DNA from: JAEZJZ01 sp050949055
Lineage (GTDB): Bacteria; Bacillota; UBA994; UBA5500
Direction of reading: 5' to 3'
DNA length: 64,000 nt
Assembly: GCA_050949055.1 (NCBI GenBank)
Contig: JBMNFA010000001.1
Location: 806,001-870,000 of the forward strand
Position numbers and translations under genes: made by a program. Positions 44,810 through 52,890 of this stretch are shown in pieces; position 1 is the stretch's first letter, and each line of letters begins with the position of its first letter. The notes below the pieces were generated by a model that worked only from the letters and a program-made list of their open reading frames with translations, did no database searches and was not told the DNA's origin.

Positions 44810-45661
44810 CTATTTGAAATAGAAAACGGCGATGCAGCCTTTACCGGTATGGGTACCAATGGTGGCACCAATGTTGCCCACAACCACTTGGGAGTCCGGC
44901 TGCAGCTGCTGCAAGCCCGCGACCAGTTCTTGCGCCTCGTCTGGACAATCGGCATGACAGACACCGATGAATGGGTAAGGCCGGGGTTTGGCCTGCTCAG
45001 CAAAGCGGTCCAACAGGTATCTGAGCGACTTCTTCCGCCCCCGCACCTTATCCAGCGTGTCAATGGCGCCCTGATCGTCCAGGCATAAAATGGGTTTGAT
45101 GTTCAGCAAATTGCCGATGGTGCCCTTAGCGCGACTGATGCGCCCTCCCTTGATCAGGTTTTCCATGGTATCCAAGGTGAAGAGATGCACCAGCCGCTGG
45201 CGGGCTGACTCCACCGCCTGCACTATCTCCGGAGCGGTCCGACCGCGCTCGGCCAACTCAGCTGCCAGCAGCACCAGGATTCCTTCACCGATCGAAGCGG
45301 CCCGAGAGTCCACCAGGTACAAATTAGCTGCTTTATCCTCCAGGCTGTTTTTGGCGATCTGGGCACTTTCCACAGTTCCGCTGAGGGCAGAGGATAGGTT
45401 GATGGACACGATGGTGCGGCCTGCCTCCAGATGGGGTGAAAAAGCCTCGATAAAGTCATGGGGGGATGGTTGCGAGGTGACCGGCAACTGGGGTGATTGT
45501 TCCAGTAGGCTATAGAATTGGTCGCTGGTCAAGTCTACACCGTCGGCGTAGCTTCGATCGGGGAATGAAACCAGCAGGGGAACCACTCCGATGTCATATT
45601 TAGCCAGCATCTCCTGGGGCAGATCAGCCGCGCTGTCTGTAAAGATCTTCACTTTCGACAT
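44810..45661 (-). CDS. DegV-family fatty-acid-binding protein
   Basis: 283 residues with AAAGGAG 10 bases before the ATG. The DegV pattern is complete: KIFTDSAADLP, the ligand-contacting TSQPSP, LSSALSGT, DSRAASIGEG, and FTLDTMENLIKGGRIS, then GKGCIAVFYF at the end. In Firmicutes such proteins (FakB) bind a fatty acid for phosphorylation by FakA and channel it into phospholipid synthesis. FakA is not in this window. A minus-strand TATAAT near 45755 may be its promoter. Confidence 0.94.
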   Translation of the reverse strand: MSKVKIFTDSAADLPQEMLAKYDIGVVPLLVSFPDRSYADGVDLTSDQFYSLLEQSPQLPVTSQPSPHDFIEAFSPHLEAGRTIVSINLSSALSGTVESAQIAKNSLEDKAANLYLVDSRAASIGEGILVLLAAELAERGRTAPEIVQAVESARQRLVHLFTLDTMENLIKGGRISRAKGTIGNLLNIKPILCLDDQGAIDTLDKVRGRKKSLRYLLDRFAEQAKPRPYPFIGVCHADCPDEAQELVAGLQQLQPDSQVVVGNIGATIGTHTGKGCIAVFYFK

Positions 45662-45896
45662 ATGAGAACTGCTCCTTTCCCATTATCTGTACAGCGAGTT
45701 GCTCCGGCAGATAGCTTAGGAGTAGTGTGAGTGCCGCGAAACAACCAGCAGCCTATTATATTAGCCTGTTCGCCATCCTAACCATCTGCTCCTGCCGGAT
45801 TTGGGCTGACTTGAGAATATGGTGCACAGAACGGTGAACAACCTCTTAATAGTCTACCCACAACCAACGGGAACAAAAATGCGAGGAGGAATCTGC

Positions 45897-46943
45897 GTGC
45901 AACGCAAGCTGCGCATCGGAATGATCGGAGTGGGCGGCATCGCTCGCCTAGCCCACCTACCCGCCCTGAAGGAACTGCGGGAACTAGCAGAACTGGTGGC
46001 TGTCGCCGACATCAATCCAGAGACAGCACAAAGGGCCGCCTGGGATTATCAAGCGGCCCACTGGTTCAGCGACTACCAGGATATGCTGCAACAGGTTGAC
46101 CTAGATGCAGTCTTTGTGTGCACCCCCAACAAGTACCACGCGCCAGCAACAGTGGCGGCGCTAGCGGCCGGTTGCCATGTACTCTGCGAAAAGCCGCCCG
46201 CCATCACTGCCCGCGAGGCTGAACAAATGGCGGTCACTGCCGCCGAAAGTGGGAAGCTGCTCTACTATGGATTCCACTATCGGCACGCGGTGGAAGTGGG
46301 CACTTTGCACCGCTTCATTCAGGCGGGTGAACTGGGCGAGATCTACGCAGCCACTTGCGTGGCCATCCGCCGCCGGGGCATCCCTGGCTGGGGGGTTTTC
46401 ACCAACCGCGAGCTGCAGGGTGGCGGCCCTTTGATCGACATCGGCGTGCATATGCTGGACGCGGCGCTCTATCTGCTGGGATATCCCCGGCCGCAAGCGG
46501 TCTATGGGGCCACCTATCAGCAATTGGGGCGGCGGCCGGGAGTAGGGCTGTTGGGTGAGTGGGATTATCGGGACTTCTCGGTGGAGGATATGGCCCGCGG
46601 GATGATCAGGTTTCAAAACGGCGCTTCCATCCTGATTGACACTGCTTTCGCCGCCAACGTGGCCGAGCGGGAGACGATGCAGGTGAAGCTGATGGGCAAC
46701 CTGGGCGGTGCGGAGTTATTCCCTCTGCGTATCTTCCAGGAACGGCACGGAGCGCTGCTGGATACGGCCCCTGCATATCTGCAGCAGCCACGCGACTGCT
46801 ATCTGCTGCAGGCGGAGCACTTCTTGCGTTGCTGCCTGGGCGAGGAAGAACCCGTGAGCACACCGGAACAAGGAGTGACCATCACCCGCATCATCGAGGG
46901 GTTGTATCAATCGGCTGCCAGCGGCGAACTGGTTCACCTATAG
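45897..46943 (+). CDS. Gfo/Idh/MocA-family NAD(P)-dependent oxidoreductase
   Basis: 348 residues from a GTG at 45897, chosen for GAGGAGG seven bases upstream; a longer frame lacks a site. The Rossmann fold starts RIGMIGVGGIARLAHLP, the catalytic EKP occurs in VLCEKPPAIT, and GGGPLIDIGVHMLD carries the conserved Asp-His pair. Members reduce or oxidise sugars, inositols or related compounds. Substrate unknown; no sugar genes next to it. A long REP-like palindrome starts right after the stop and could serve as terminator. Confidence 0.92.
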   Translation: MQRKLRIGMIGVGGIARLAHLPALKELRELAELVAVADINPETAQRAAWDYQAAHWFSDYQDMLQQVDLDAVFVCTPNKYHAPATVAALAAGCHVLCEKPPAITAREAEQMAVTAAESGKLLYYGFHYRHAVEVGTLHRFIQAGELGEIYAATCVAIRRRGIPGWGVFTNRELQGGGPLIDIGVHMLDAALYLLGYPRPQAVYGATYQQLGRRPGVGLLGEWDYRDFSVEDMARGMIRFQNGASILIDTAFAANVAERETMQVKLMGNLGGAELFPLRIFQERHGALLDTAPAYLQQPRDCYLLQAEHFLRCCLGEEEPVSTPEQGVTITRIIEGLYQSAASGELVHL

Positions 46944-46944
46944 A

Positions 46945-47007
46945 AGACAGAGGGACGTACAAAGTGTCCCCCCTCGCCAGGGAGACACTTTGTACGTCCC
47001 TCTGTCT
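46945..47007. repeat. REP-like palindrome 3 (24-base arms)
   Basis: AGACAGAGGGACGTACAAAG and the next four bases pair perfectly with 46984-47007, leaving a 15-base loop. It starts two bases after the Gfo/Idh stop. Related in its AGAGGGACG ends to 33576-33617 and in its GGGAC core to the palindromes that host the IS3 element. The stretch 47008-47227 holds no convincing gene. Confidence 0.8.
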
Positions 47008-47063
47008 CCGCCTCTTGGGAGCGCTGGCGTTAGGTAGCCAGCCACCTCCTAGTCCTGAACACT

Positions 47064-47243
47064 TCAAGACCACCCCCTCTCATAGAGAGTGGAATCGGCC
47101 TCTGAACCGGTATCGAGACCTCTTCCCAAGATCACTATACCGCCTCCGTTGTCAGAATAGTAGGCAAAAATTCTTTCAGACAGGTCCTTTCCCTGCAACC
47201 AACCGTTGAACAGTTCAGCGCGAGAGCGAACCAAAACAGTCAT
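47064..47243 (-). other. 59-codon open frame within the repeat-bearing spacer
   Basis: An ATG at 47243 opens 59 codons (start MTVLVRSRAELFNGW, end LYERGWS) on the minus strand. No ribosome site is visible and the ATG lies inside the dispersed repeat that also occurs at 14083-14213. Probably not a gene, but it is the longest frame here. Confidence 0.2.
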
Positions 47244-47361
47244 GATGCGGGAAAATCATCAGTGCAAACGAAAGCCATGCCGGCGACGCTAGGTCAGCCT
47301 GACTTCCATCCCTGGTACTTCGCTGGGCTTCGAGGGGAAAGACCGTCCCTTTTGTGTCGGT
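47228..47361 (-). repeat. Dispersed 3'-end repeat, copy C (behind the M3B gene)
   Basis: Read on the minus strand straight after the M3B stop: CCTCGAAGCCCAGCGAAGTA, GATGGAAGTCAGGCTG, GCCGGCATGGCTTTC and GCATCATGACTGTTTTGG. These blocks recur in the same order at 4830-4926 and 14083-14213. This is the most complete copy. Confidence 0.55.
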
Positions 47362-49167
47362 CTAGTAGCCGAAGCCTTTAGCCACCTGGTCGATCAGGTC
47401 GCCGACATAGGCCACGGCCGCCCTGATGGCGTCTGGCTTGGTCATGTCCACGCCGGCCATGGCCGCCAACTCCAACGGCTTCTTGGTTCCGCCGGACTTG
47501 AGCACGCTCAACCAGCGTTCGACGGCCGGCTGTCCTTCTTCCTGAATAGCCTTGGCCACCGCCGTACCCACCGTCAGCCCCGCAGAGTAGCTGTAAGGAT
47601 AGAGCCCCATGTAATAATGGGGTTGCCGCATCCAGGTGAGGCGAGCACCGTCATCGATCTCCACCTCTCCACCCCAGAACTCCTCCAAAATCTCGCCCTG
47701 CACGCGGCTGAGCACCGACGCGGTGATCGGCTGGCCTTGCTCGGCCAGGACATAGATGCGGCGCTGCAACTCGCCCTCGATCAAATGGCGCACGAAGTTG
47801 TGGTAGTAGGTCATCAAGACTTGCATGTTCAGCCAGCGATGCATGCGCGGATCCTCGGTTTGGGACTTGACATAGTTCCCCACCAGCAGCTCGTTGGTGG
47901 TGGAAGGTGCCTCCGAAAAGAACATGGAACCGCGGGCGTTGCTCAGCCGCTGATAGCGCTGGGAGAGGACGCCGTTGCCAGCGTGCCCCAGTTCGTGGCT
48001 GAGCAGCAATACGTTGCGCATACTGTCGGTCCAGGTGACCAACACATACGGATGGACGCCGGGAACCGAGCTGCAGAAGGCACCGGTGGATTTGCCGACG
48101 TTGTCTGCCAGGTCGATCCAGCGCTTGGTCAGCGCGTTCTCAATGATGGTGGCGTACTCGGAACCGAGCACCTGCAAGCCGGCCAAGATGATCTTGGCCC
48201 CCTCTTCAAAGGTGGTGGGCGCGCTAAACTCCGGGTCAAGCGGAGCCTCGATATCGCAATAGAGCAGCTTATCCAGGCCCAGCACCTGCTTGCGCAATCT
48301 GACGTAGCGGCGCATGTGGGGAGCCAACTCGCTGAGAATCACATCGTGCAGCAAGTGGTACACATCCAACGACACTTCCTGCCCGTGCAGCAACATGTGG
48401 GCAGCCGACGGATAGCCGCGCAAGCGGGCCAGCACTACCTGCTTCTTCACCTCGGTGCCCCAGGTGGCCCCGTAGGTGTTCTGGTAGGCCTTTAGCCCCT
48501 TGGTGAAGGAGGCATAGGCGTTGCGGCGCAACACCGGGTCCGGGGATTTCTCGTAGGTTTCCTCATAGAGGGCAAAAGACATAGGATAGCTGTTCCCTTG
48601 GCTGTCTTCAATCGGATCAAAGGTCATGTCCGCTGCCTTGGAGCGGTTGTAGATGACAGCAGGGGCTCCCAACACTTCGCTAAGAGCAGCCAATGCCATT
48701 TCGGTCTCCGGCTGCAAGACGTAAGGCTTTTGTTCGATGATCTTGCCGATCAACCGGGCAAAGTCCTGTAGCGCCGGTTCCTCCTGCAGATAGCGCTGCA
48801 AGGTACCTTCCGGCAGGGCCAACGCTTCCGATTGCACGAAGGCTGTCTTGGCCTGAACCTGTGCAGCCAGCGAGGCAGCCCGCCCCATGGCCATCTGGTT
48901 GACCGGATCGGTGCCATCGCCGGACTGTTTCAACGAGGCAAAGTTGACCACCCGAACCAGACGAGCCTGCAGCTGCTCCATGGCGTTAAGGCAGGCCAGC
49001 AGTGTGCCAGGGCCATCGGCTAACTTGCCCTGATACTGCGTAACGGTCGTCAAGTCGACGGCTACGGCAGCCAGTTCCTGTTCCCAAGCCTCTGTGGACG
49101 GGAAGATGTCGTCCAAGTTCCAGGTGAGATGGGCCGGAACCTCCGACCGACGCAAACGCTTCTTCAT
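47362..49167 (-). CDS. pepF: Oligoendopeptidase F, M3B family (paralogue 1)
   Basis: 601 residues from the ATG at 49167 with AGGAGGGG just upstream. The M3 zinc motif HELGH is in LLSHELGHAGNG and the downstream Glu in the FFSEAPSTTNELLVGN segment. The start EVPAHLTWNLDDIFPS is typical of PepF. It is a cytoplasmic zinc peptidase that cuts 7-17-residue peptides. It lies head-to-head with a close paralogue at 49480-51270; the two proteins match by eye over almost their whole length. Confidence 0.95.
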   Translation of the reverse strand: MKKRLRRSEVPAHLTWNLDDIFPSTEAWEQELAAVAVDLTTVTQYQGKLADGPGTLLACLNAMEQLQARLVRVVNFASLKQSGDGTDPVNQMAMGRAASLAAQVQAKTAFVQSEALALPEGTLQRYLQEEPALQDFARLIGKIIEQKPYVLQPETEMALAALSEVLGAPAVIYNRSKAADMTFDPIEDSQGNSYPMSFALYEETYEKSPDPVLRRNAYASFTKGLKAYQNTYGATWGTEVKKQVVLARLRGYPSAAHMLLHGQEVSLDVYHLLHDVILSELAPHMRRYVRLRKQVLGLDKLLYCDIEAPLDPEFSAPTTFEEGAKIILAGLQVLGSEYATIIENALTKRWIDLADNVGKSTGAFCSSVPGVHPYVLVTWTDSMRNVLLLSHELGHAGNGVLSQRYQRLSNARGSMFFSEAPSTTNELLVGNYVKSQTEDPRMHRWLNMQVLMTYYHNFVRHLIEGELQRRIYVLAEQGQPITASVLSRVQGEILEEFWGGEVEIDDGARLTWMRQPHYYMGLYPYSYSAGLTVGTAVAKAIQEEGQPAVERWLSVLKSGGTKKPLELAAMAGVDMTKPDAIRAAVAYVGDLIDQVAKGFGY

Positions 49168-49479
49168 GTAACCCCTCCTTCTGTGTTTCAACATCCGTAG
49201 ACTATGTAAACACTAAGACCAACACAGGGTGTCAATCTAGGTCCAACTGATGCATAGGTTGCCCCTAGACAGGACGCCCCACTAGCAATATTCGTAACCA
49301 GTGGATACTATCCCTGCCCAGCGGCAGCAACGCTGCCCTCGGCAGACAGTTTTTTCAGTTTACGAGGTATGCATGCCGGTGTAACAGGCAGGAGTAGCTG
49401 ATTCGAGTATCGAAGATAATCTGGAAAGCTTAAAACCATAGTTATCCTGGACAGCCACCAGAAAAAGGAGGAGATTTTA
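49168..49479. other. Divergent promoter region between the two pepF paralogues
   Basis: 312 bases without a gene. It has a GGCAGCAACGCTGCC hairpin at about 49322-49336 and a TTTTTT run 15 bases on. Promoters for both genes must lie here; none is clear. Confidence 0.4.
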
Positions 49480-51270
49480 TTGGCAAAGCGACTAACCCGT
49501 GCTGAGGTTCCGGTGGAACAAACCTGGAACCTGACGGATATCTTCCCTACCTTGGAGGCATGGGAAGAAGAAATGGCTGCCCTCCCTGGATTGATTGACA
49601 CAGTCACCCAGTTCCAGGGCAAGTTGGGCAATGGGCCGCAGGTGCTGCTGCAATGCCTGGAGGCGCAGGAAGCACTGCAAAAGAGGCTGATTAAGGCGTC
49701 GTCTTACGCTTCCTTCCATCAGTCAAGCGACGGCACCAACCCGGCCCATCAGGCGATGTTTGCCCGCGCCAGGTCCTTGATGGCCAGCGTGCAGGCGGCG
49801 ACCTCTTTTATCCAATCTGAATCCCTCAGCCTACCAGAGGGACGGCTGCAAGAGTACTTGCAGGCAGAGCCAGGGCTGGAGCCCTACCGCATCACCATCG
49901 AGAAGTGGATTGAGAAAAAGCCGCATCTGCTCAGTCCGGAGACGGAAATGGTGCTGGCCGCGCTCACCGAAGTGCTGAACGCTCCCGGCAGCATCTATGA
50001 GAACTCCCGCACAGCTGATATGTCCTTCGATTCTGTACCTGATTCCAAGGGCCAGCTGCACCCGATGTCCATGGGACGGCATGAGACCGCCGCCGACATC
50101 ACCCTGCGTCACAACGCCTATGCCGCCACTACCAACGCCCTCAAGGCCTACAACAACACCTACGGCGCCTGCTGGGGCACTGAAGTGAAGAAGAATGTGG
50201 TGGAGGCTCGGTTGCGCGGATTCGATTCCGCCATCCACATGCTGCTGGATCTGCAGGAAGTAAACATCGACATTTACAATAACCTGCACGATGTCATCCT
50301 CAGCGAGCTGGCGCCGCACATGCGCCGCTACGCCAGGCTGCGCAAAGAAGTGTTGGGGCTAAAGCAGCTGCTCTACTGCGATCTGGAAGCCCCCCTGGAT
50401 CCGGAGTTCAATCCGTCCACCACATACGAGGAAGCCTCGCAGATCATTCTCGGTGGGCTGTCTGTGCTTGGTCCTGAGTACCTGGAAGTGATTGGTAATG
50501 GGTTGAAGAACCGCTGGATCGACCGAGCGGACAACGTCGGTAAACGCACCGGTGCCTTCTGCAGCTCGGTCTATGGGGTACACCCGTACATCAGCATGAC
50601 CTGGTCCAACCAGATGCGCAACGCCCTCACCCTCGCCCATGAGCTGGGGCATGCCGGGCAGGGCGTGATGGCCCAGCGGTACCAGCGCCTGGCCAACACC
50701 CGACCGACCATGTTCTTCATCGAGGCGCCTTCTACCATCAACGAAATCCTGGTGGGCAACTACATCCTGTCCCAGTCCAATGACGTGCGCATGCGCCGCT
50801 GGCTGCTGATGCAGTTCCTGATGACCTATCATCACAACTTCATCCGTCATCTGATCGAGGGCGAGTTGCAGCGCCGCACTTACGCCATGGCTGAGAAGGG
50901 CCAGCCGATCACCGCCACCGTGTTGAATAAGGTCCAGGGCGAAATCCTGTCCGACTTCTGGGGTGAAGACCTGGTCATCGACGAAGGCGCTTGCCTGGTC
51001 TGGATGCGCCAGTCCCACTACTATCGCGGACTCTACCCATACAGCTACTCGGCAGGATTGACCATCGGCACCAACGTGGCCAAGGCTATCCAAGAGGAAG
51101 GCGCGCCGGCAGCCGAGCGCTGGGTAAACGTGCTCAAGGCCGGCGGAACCAAGAAGCCGCTGGAGCTGGCCAAGATGGCTGGCGTGGACATGTCCACCAA
51201 GGAGCCCATCCGCGCTGCGGTCGCATACGTTGGTTCGCTGGTAGACGAAGTGGCCAGAAGCTTCAACTAA
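49480..51270 (+). CDS. pepF: Oligoendopeptidase F, M3B family (paralogue 2)
   Basis: 596 residues from a TTG start with AAAGGAGGAG upstream. Zinc motif HELGH in LAHELGHAGQG and the Glu in FFIEAPSTINEILVGN. The same EVPVEQTWNLTDIFPT start and SAGLTIGTNVAKAIQEEG end as paralogue 1 show a recent common origin. The divergent arrangement suggests an inverted duplication. Likely to share peptide-degrading work, perhaps with different expression. Confidence 0.95.
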   Translation: MAKRLTRAEVPVEQTWNLTDIFPTLEAWEEEMAALPGLIDTVTQFQGKLGNGPQVLLQCLEAQEALQKRLIKASSYASFHQSSDGTNPAHQAMFARARSLMASVQAATSFIQSESLSLPEGRLQEYLQAEPGLEPYRITIEKWIEKKPHLLSPETEMVLAALTEVLNAPGSIYENSRTADMSFDSVPDSKGQLHPMSMGRHETAADITLRHNAYAATTNALKAYNNTYGACWGTEVKKNVVEARLRGFDSAIHMLLDLQEVNIDIYNNLHDVILSELAPHMRRYARLRKEVLGLKQLLYCDLEAPLDPEFNPSTTYEEASQIILGGLSVLGPEYLEVIGNGLKNRWIDRADNVGKRTGAFCSSVYGVHPYISMTWSNQMRNALTLAHELGHAGQGVMAQRYQRLANTRPTMFFIEAPSTINEILVGNYILSQSNDVRMRRWLLMQFLMTYHHNFIRHLIEGELQRRTYAMAEKGQPITATVLNKVQGEILSDFWGEDLVIDEGACLVWMRQSHYYRGLYPYSYSAGLTIGTNVAKAIQEEGAPAAERWVNVLKAGGTKKPLELAKMAGVDMSTKEPIRAAVAYVGSLVDEVARSFN

Positions 51271-51292
51271 ACCGAAGAAGGACTGCACAAAT

Positions 51293-51314
51293 GAGGCTGT
51301 CGCATGACAGCCTC
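51293..51314 (+). terminator. Hairpin behind pepF paralogue 2
   Basis: GAGGCTGTC and GACAGCCTC stem with 4-base loop, followed by TTCCT. It is built from the dispersed GACAGCC repeat. Confidence 0.6.
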
Positions 51315-51403
51315 TTCCTATCCCCAGTCGCAGGCGCGACAGCCCGCTTGAACTCCCCCAGTCACTTCGTGACAGCCCCCTCTGAGAGAGCCAGGTGAGG
51401 GAG
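51315..51403. repeat. Dispersed GTCGC/GACAGCCCC repeat, copy 4
   Basis: CAGTCGCAGGCGCGACAGCC, then 51357-51382, the exact reverse complement of 28651-28676, then GAGAGAGCCAGGTGAGGGA. Same modules as the other copies. Confidence 0.7.
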
Positions 51404-51404
51404 G

Positions 51405-51638
51405 TCAACGCTGTCGTTTCTCCAGGCCGTACATGTCCTCCACCCGCTCCACCATGTAATCGTGGGCATCCTGGATGGCCTGGTTGTAGATATGGAAGCC
51501 TGCCTTGCTCAAGATAAACTCCACGAATACGCGAGCCTGGAAGTCGCTCAGCTCCTCATCCCGCTGTTCGAGAAAGAACTGCTTCACTTCTTCCACCATC
51601 AACTGAACTGTTTCTTTGTCCAGCTTGATCTTCTTCAT
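51405..51638 (-). CDS. DUF2164 family small protein
   Basis: 77 residues from the ATG at 51638; GGAGGG lies seven bases upstream, while two earlier ATGs overlap that site. The sequence MKKIKLDKETVQLMVEEVKQ, then FFLEQRDEELSDFQA and FVEFILSKAGFHIYNQAIQD, matches the DUF2164 pattern (about 80 residues, alpha-helical, soluble). Function is unknown. The gene diverges from the selenoprotein gene. Confidence 0.88.
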   Translation of the reverse strand: MKKIKLDKETVQLMVEEVKQFFLEQRDEELSDFQARVFVEFILSKAGFHIYNQAIQDAHDYMVERVEDMYGLEKRQR

Positions 51639-51813
51639 CGCCATCCCCTCCATAAAGAATTACGATTGGCACCTGCTGCTAAGTTAGACGTACTGGCCCA
51701 TTCTCCTGCCAAAGAGAGCGTGGCAGCAGGATGACGTTCTCCAATCAACAGTGGAACCCGTCACACCGATCCAGTAGAATAGAACTGGAACCACAGAGGG
51801 AGGTTTTTGATTG

Positions 51814-52071
51814 ATGATTACTTTATTCGGCAGCAACTTGTGACCCAATTGCGCACCGGTGAAAGAGGCTCTTTCACAACATGGCATCCAGTTTACCTAC
51901 GTAAACATCACTGAAAGCATGGCCAACTTGAAGGCTTTCCTCAAGTATCGGGATCATCACCCGGCCTTTGCCGAGGTTCGCCAAGCCGGTCGGGTAGGAT
52001 TACCCTGCACTGTGGTCGACGAGGGCAAGAGGATCTTCTTCGGGCAACCGGATCTGAACGAGCTGGTCTAG
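51814..52071 (+). CDS. Glutaredoxin-like selenoprotein (in-frame UGA, U-P-N-C active site)
   Basis: 85 residues if the TGA at 51841-51843 is read as selenocysteine. The ATG at 51814 has GGGAGG ten bases upstream. The product begins MITLFGSNL-U-PNCAPVKEAL, so Sec10 and Cys13 form a UxxC redox pair where relatives have CxxC. A mid-protein segment ITESMANLKAFLKYRD, then GRVGLPCTVVDEG (cis-proline loop) and a final PDLNEL are typical of the Clostridial glutaredoxin-related proteins. A stem-loop with GGC apical loop starts 15 bases after the UGA (51859-51877). Simple ORF calling starts this gene at a GTG (51859) after the UGA, losing the first strand and active site. Probable cytoplasmic thiol-disulfide or peroxide-linked reductase. 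The Sec machinery is not in the window. Confidence 0.85.
51859..51877 (+). promoter_or_regulatory. Bacterial SECIS-like stem-loop
   Basis: GTGAAAG (51859-51865) pairs with CTTTCAC (51871-51877); the A66-T70 pair closes a GGC apical loop. The loop starts 23 bases after the UGA, within the 16-37-base range described for bacterial SECIS elements, and begins with G as they require. Confidence 0.75.
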
Positions 52072-52087
52072 ACAAGATCACAAAAAA

Positions 52088-52118
52088 GCCAGACAAGGCC
52101 AACGCGACCCCGTCTGGC
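52088..52118 (+). terminator. Hairpin behind the selenoprotein gene
   Basis: GCCAGAC (52088-52094) and GTCTGGC (52112-52118), preceded by AAAAAA. No T-run follows because the REP-like palindrome starts at once. Confidence 0.55.
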
Positions 52119-52212
52119 CGGACATGGGGACGGTTCTGTTGTTGATGTGCTCCCCCCAAAGTTGACAGATGAAATAACGAAAATTCATCAGTCGCTGAGG
52201 GGGGGCATTCTT

Positions 52213-52890
52213 TTGTCCGGACGCAAGTTCACTTTGGGAGAGAAGCTACGAATACTTGCATGGATTGATGAAGGGCATCCAGTCAAAGAGGCAGTTTCCA
52301 GGTTCAACGTAGGCAAGAGTACAATACGTCGATGGCGTATTAGGTTACAGGAATATGGTATAGACTCCCTGGTCGGGCAATTGAGTAGTAATCATTATCC
52401 TGCTGAGCTTAAGATGCAAGCTGTACAAGCCTACCTGACGGGAGAAGGCTCTCAAATGGACATCTGCCTTAGGTACGGCATAAGGGAGGAAACGCAACTT
52501 CGGCGCTGGATTTTCAAGTATACTCAAGGAGAAGAACTCAAGTCTTCTCCAGGAGGGGAATCCAGAGACATGAACAAAGGGCGGAGAACCACCTACGATG
52601 AGCGTATAGAGATTGTCCGACATTGTATAGCCAATGACTGTAACTACCGGGAGGCAGCGGAGCTCTATAAGGTCAGCTACCAGCAGGTTCACTCTTGGGT
52701 TAGTAAGTATAACAAAGGCGGAGAGAAGGCACTTGTTGACCGCCGAGGCAAAGCCAAAGAAGAAACTGAGTTGACAGAGGCCGATCGGCTGAAGATTGAG
52801 CTTCGTAGTCTGCAGAAGGAAGTTCGCAGACTGAGCGTGGAGAACGCATTCCTAAAAAAATTGGAGGAACTCGAGAAGAGGTATCGCTAG
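52213..52890 (+). CDS. IS3-family orfA, DNA-binding protein with two helix-turn-helix modules
   Basis: 225 residues from a TTG at 52213 with a GAGGGGGGG site upstream; a GTG at 52147 is possible but has no site. Two helix-turn-helix modules (GKSTIRRWRIRLQEYG, and YREAAELYKVSYQQVHSWVSK) precede a leucine-zipper-like C-terminus (EVRRLSVENAFLKKLEELEK). A run of seven A at 52854-52860 near the end is the slippery site for -1 frameshifting into orfB. Long orfA proteins of this kind are seen in the IS150 group. Confidence 0.9.
   Translation: MSGRKFTLGEKLRILAWIDEGHPVKEAVSRFNVGKSTIRRWRIRLQEYGIDSLVGQLSSNHYPAELKMQAVQAYLTGEGSQMDICLRYGIREETQLRRWIFKYTQGEELKSSPGGESRDMNKGRRTTYDERIEIVRHCIANDCNYREAAELYKVSYQQVHSWVSKYNKGGEKALVDRRGKAKEETELTEADRLKIELRSLQKEVRRLSVENAFLKKLEELEKRYR

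Noticed and set aside
52118..52138. The 21-base CCGGACATGGGG... sequences first taken as IS terminal inverted repeats
   Set aside because: They are not IS ends: comparison of the two copies puts the IS tips at TGATGTGC and GCACCTCA, and the CCGGACA arms belong to the target palindrome.
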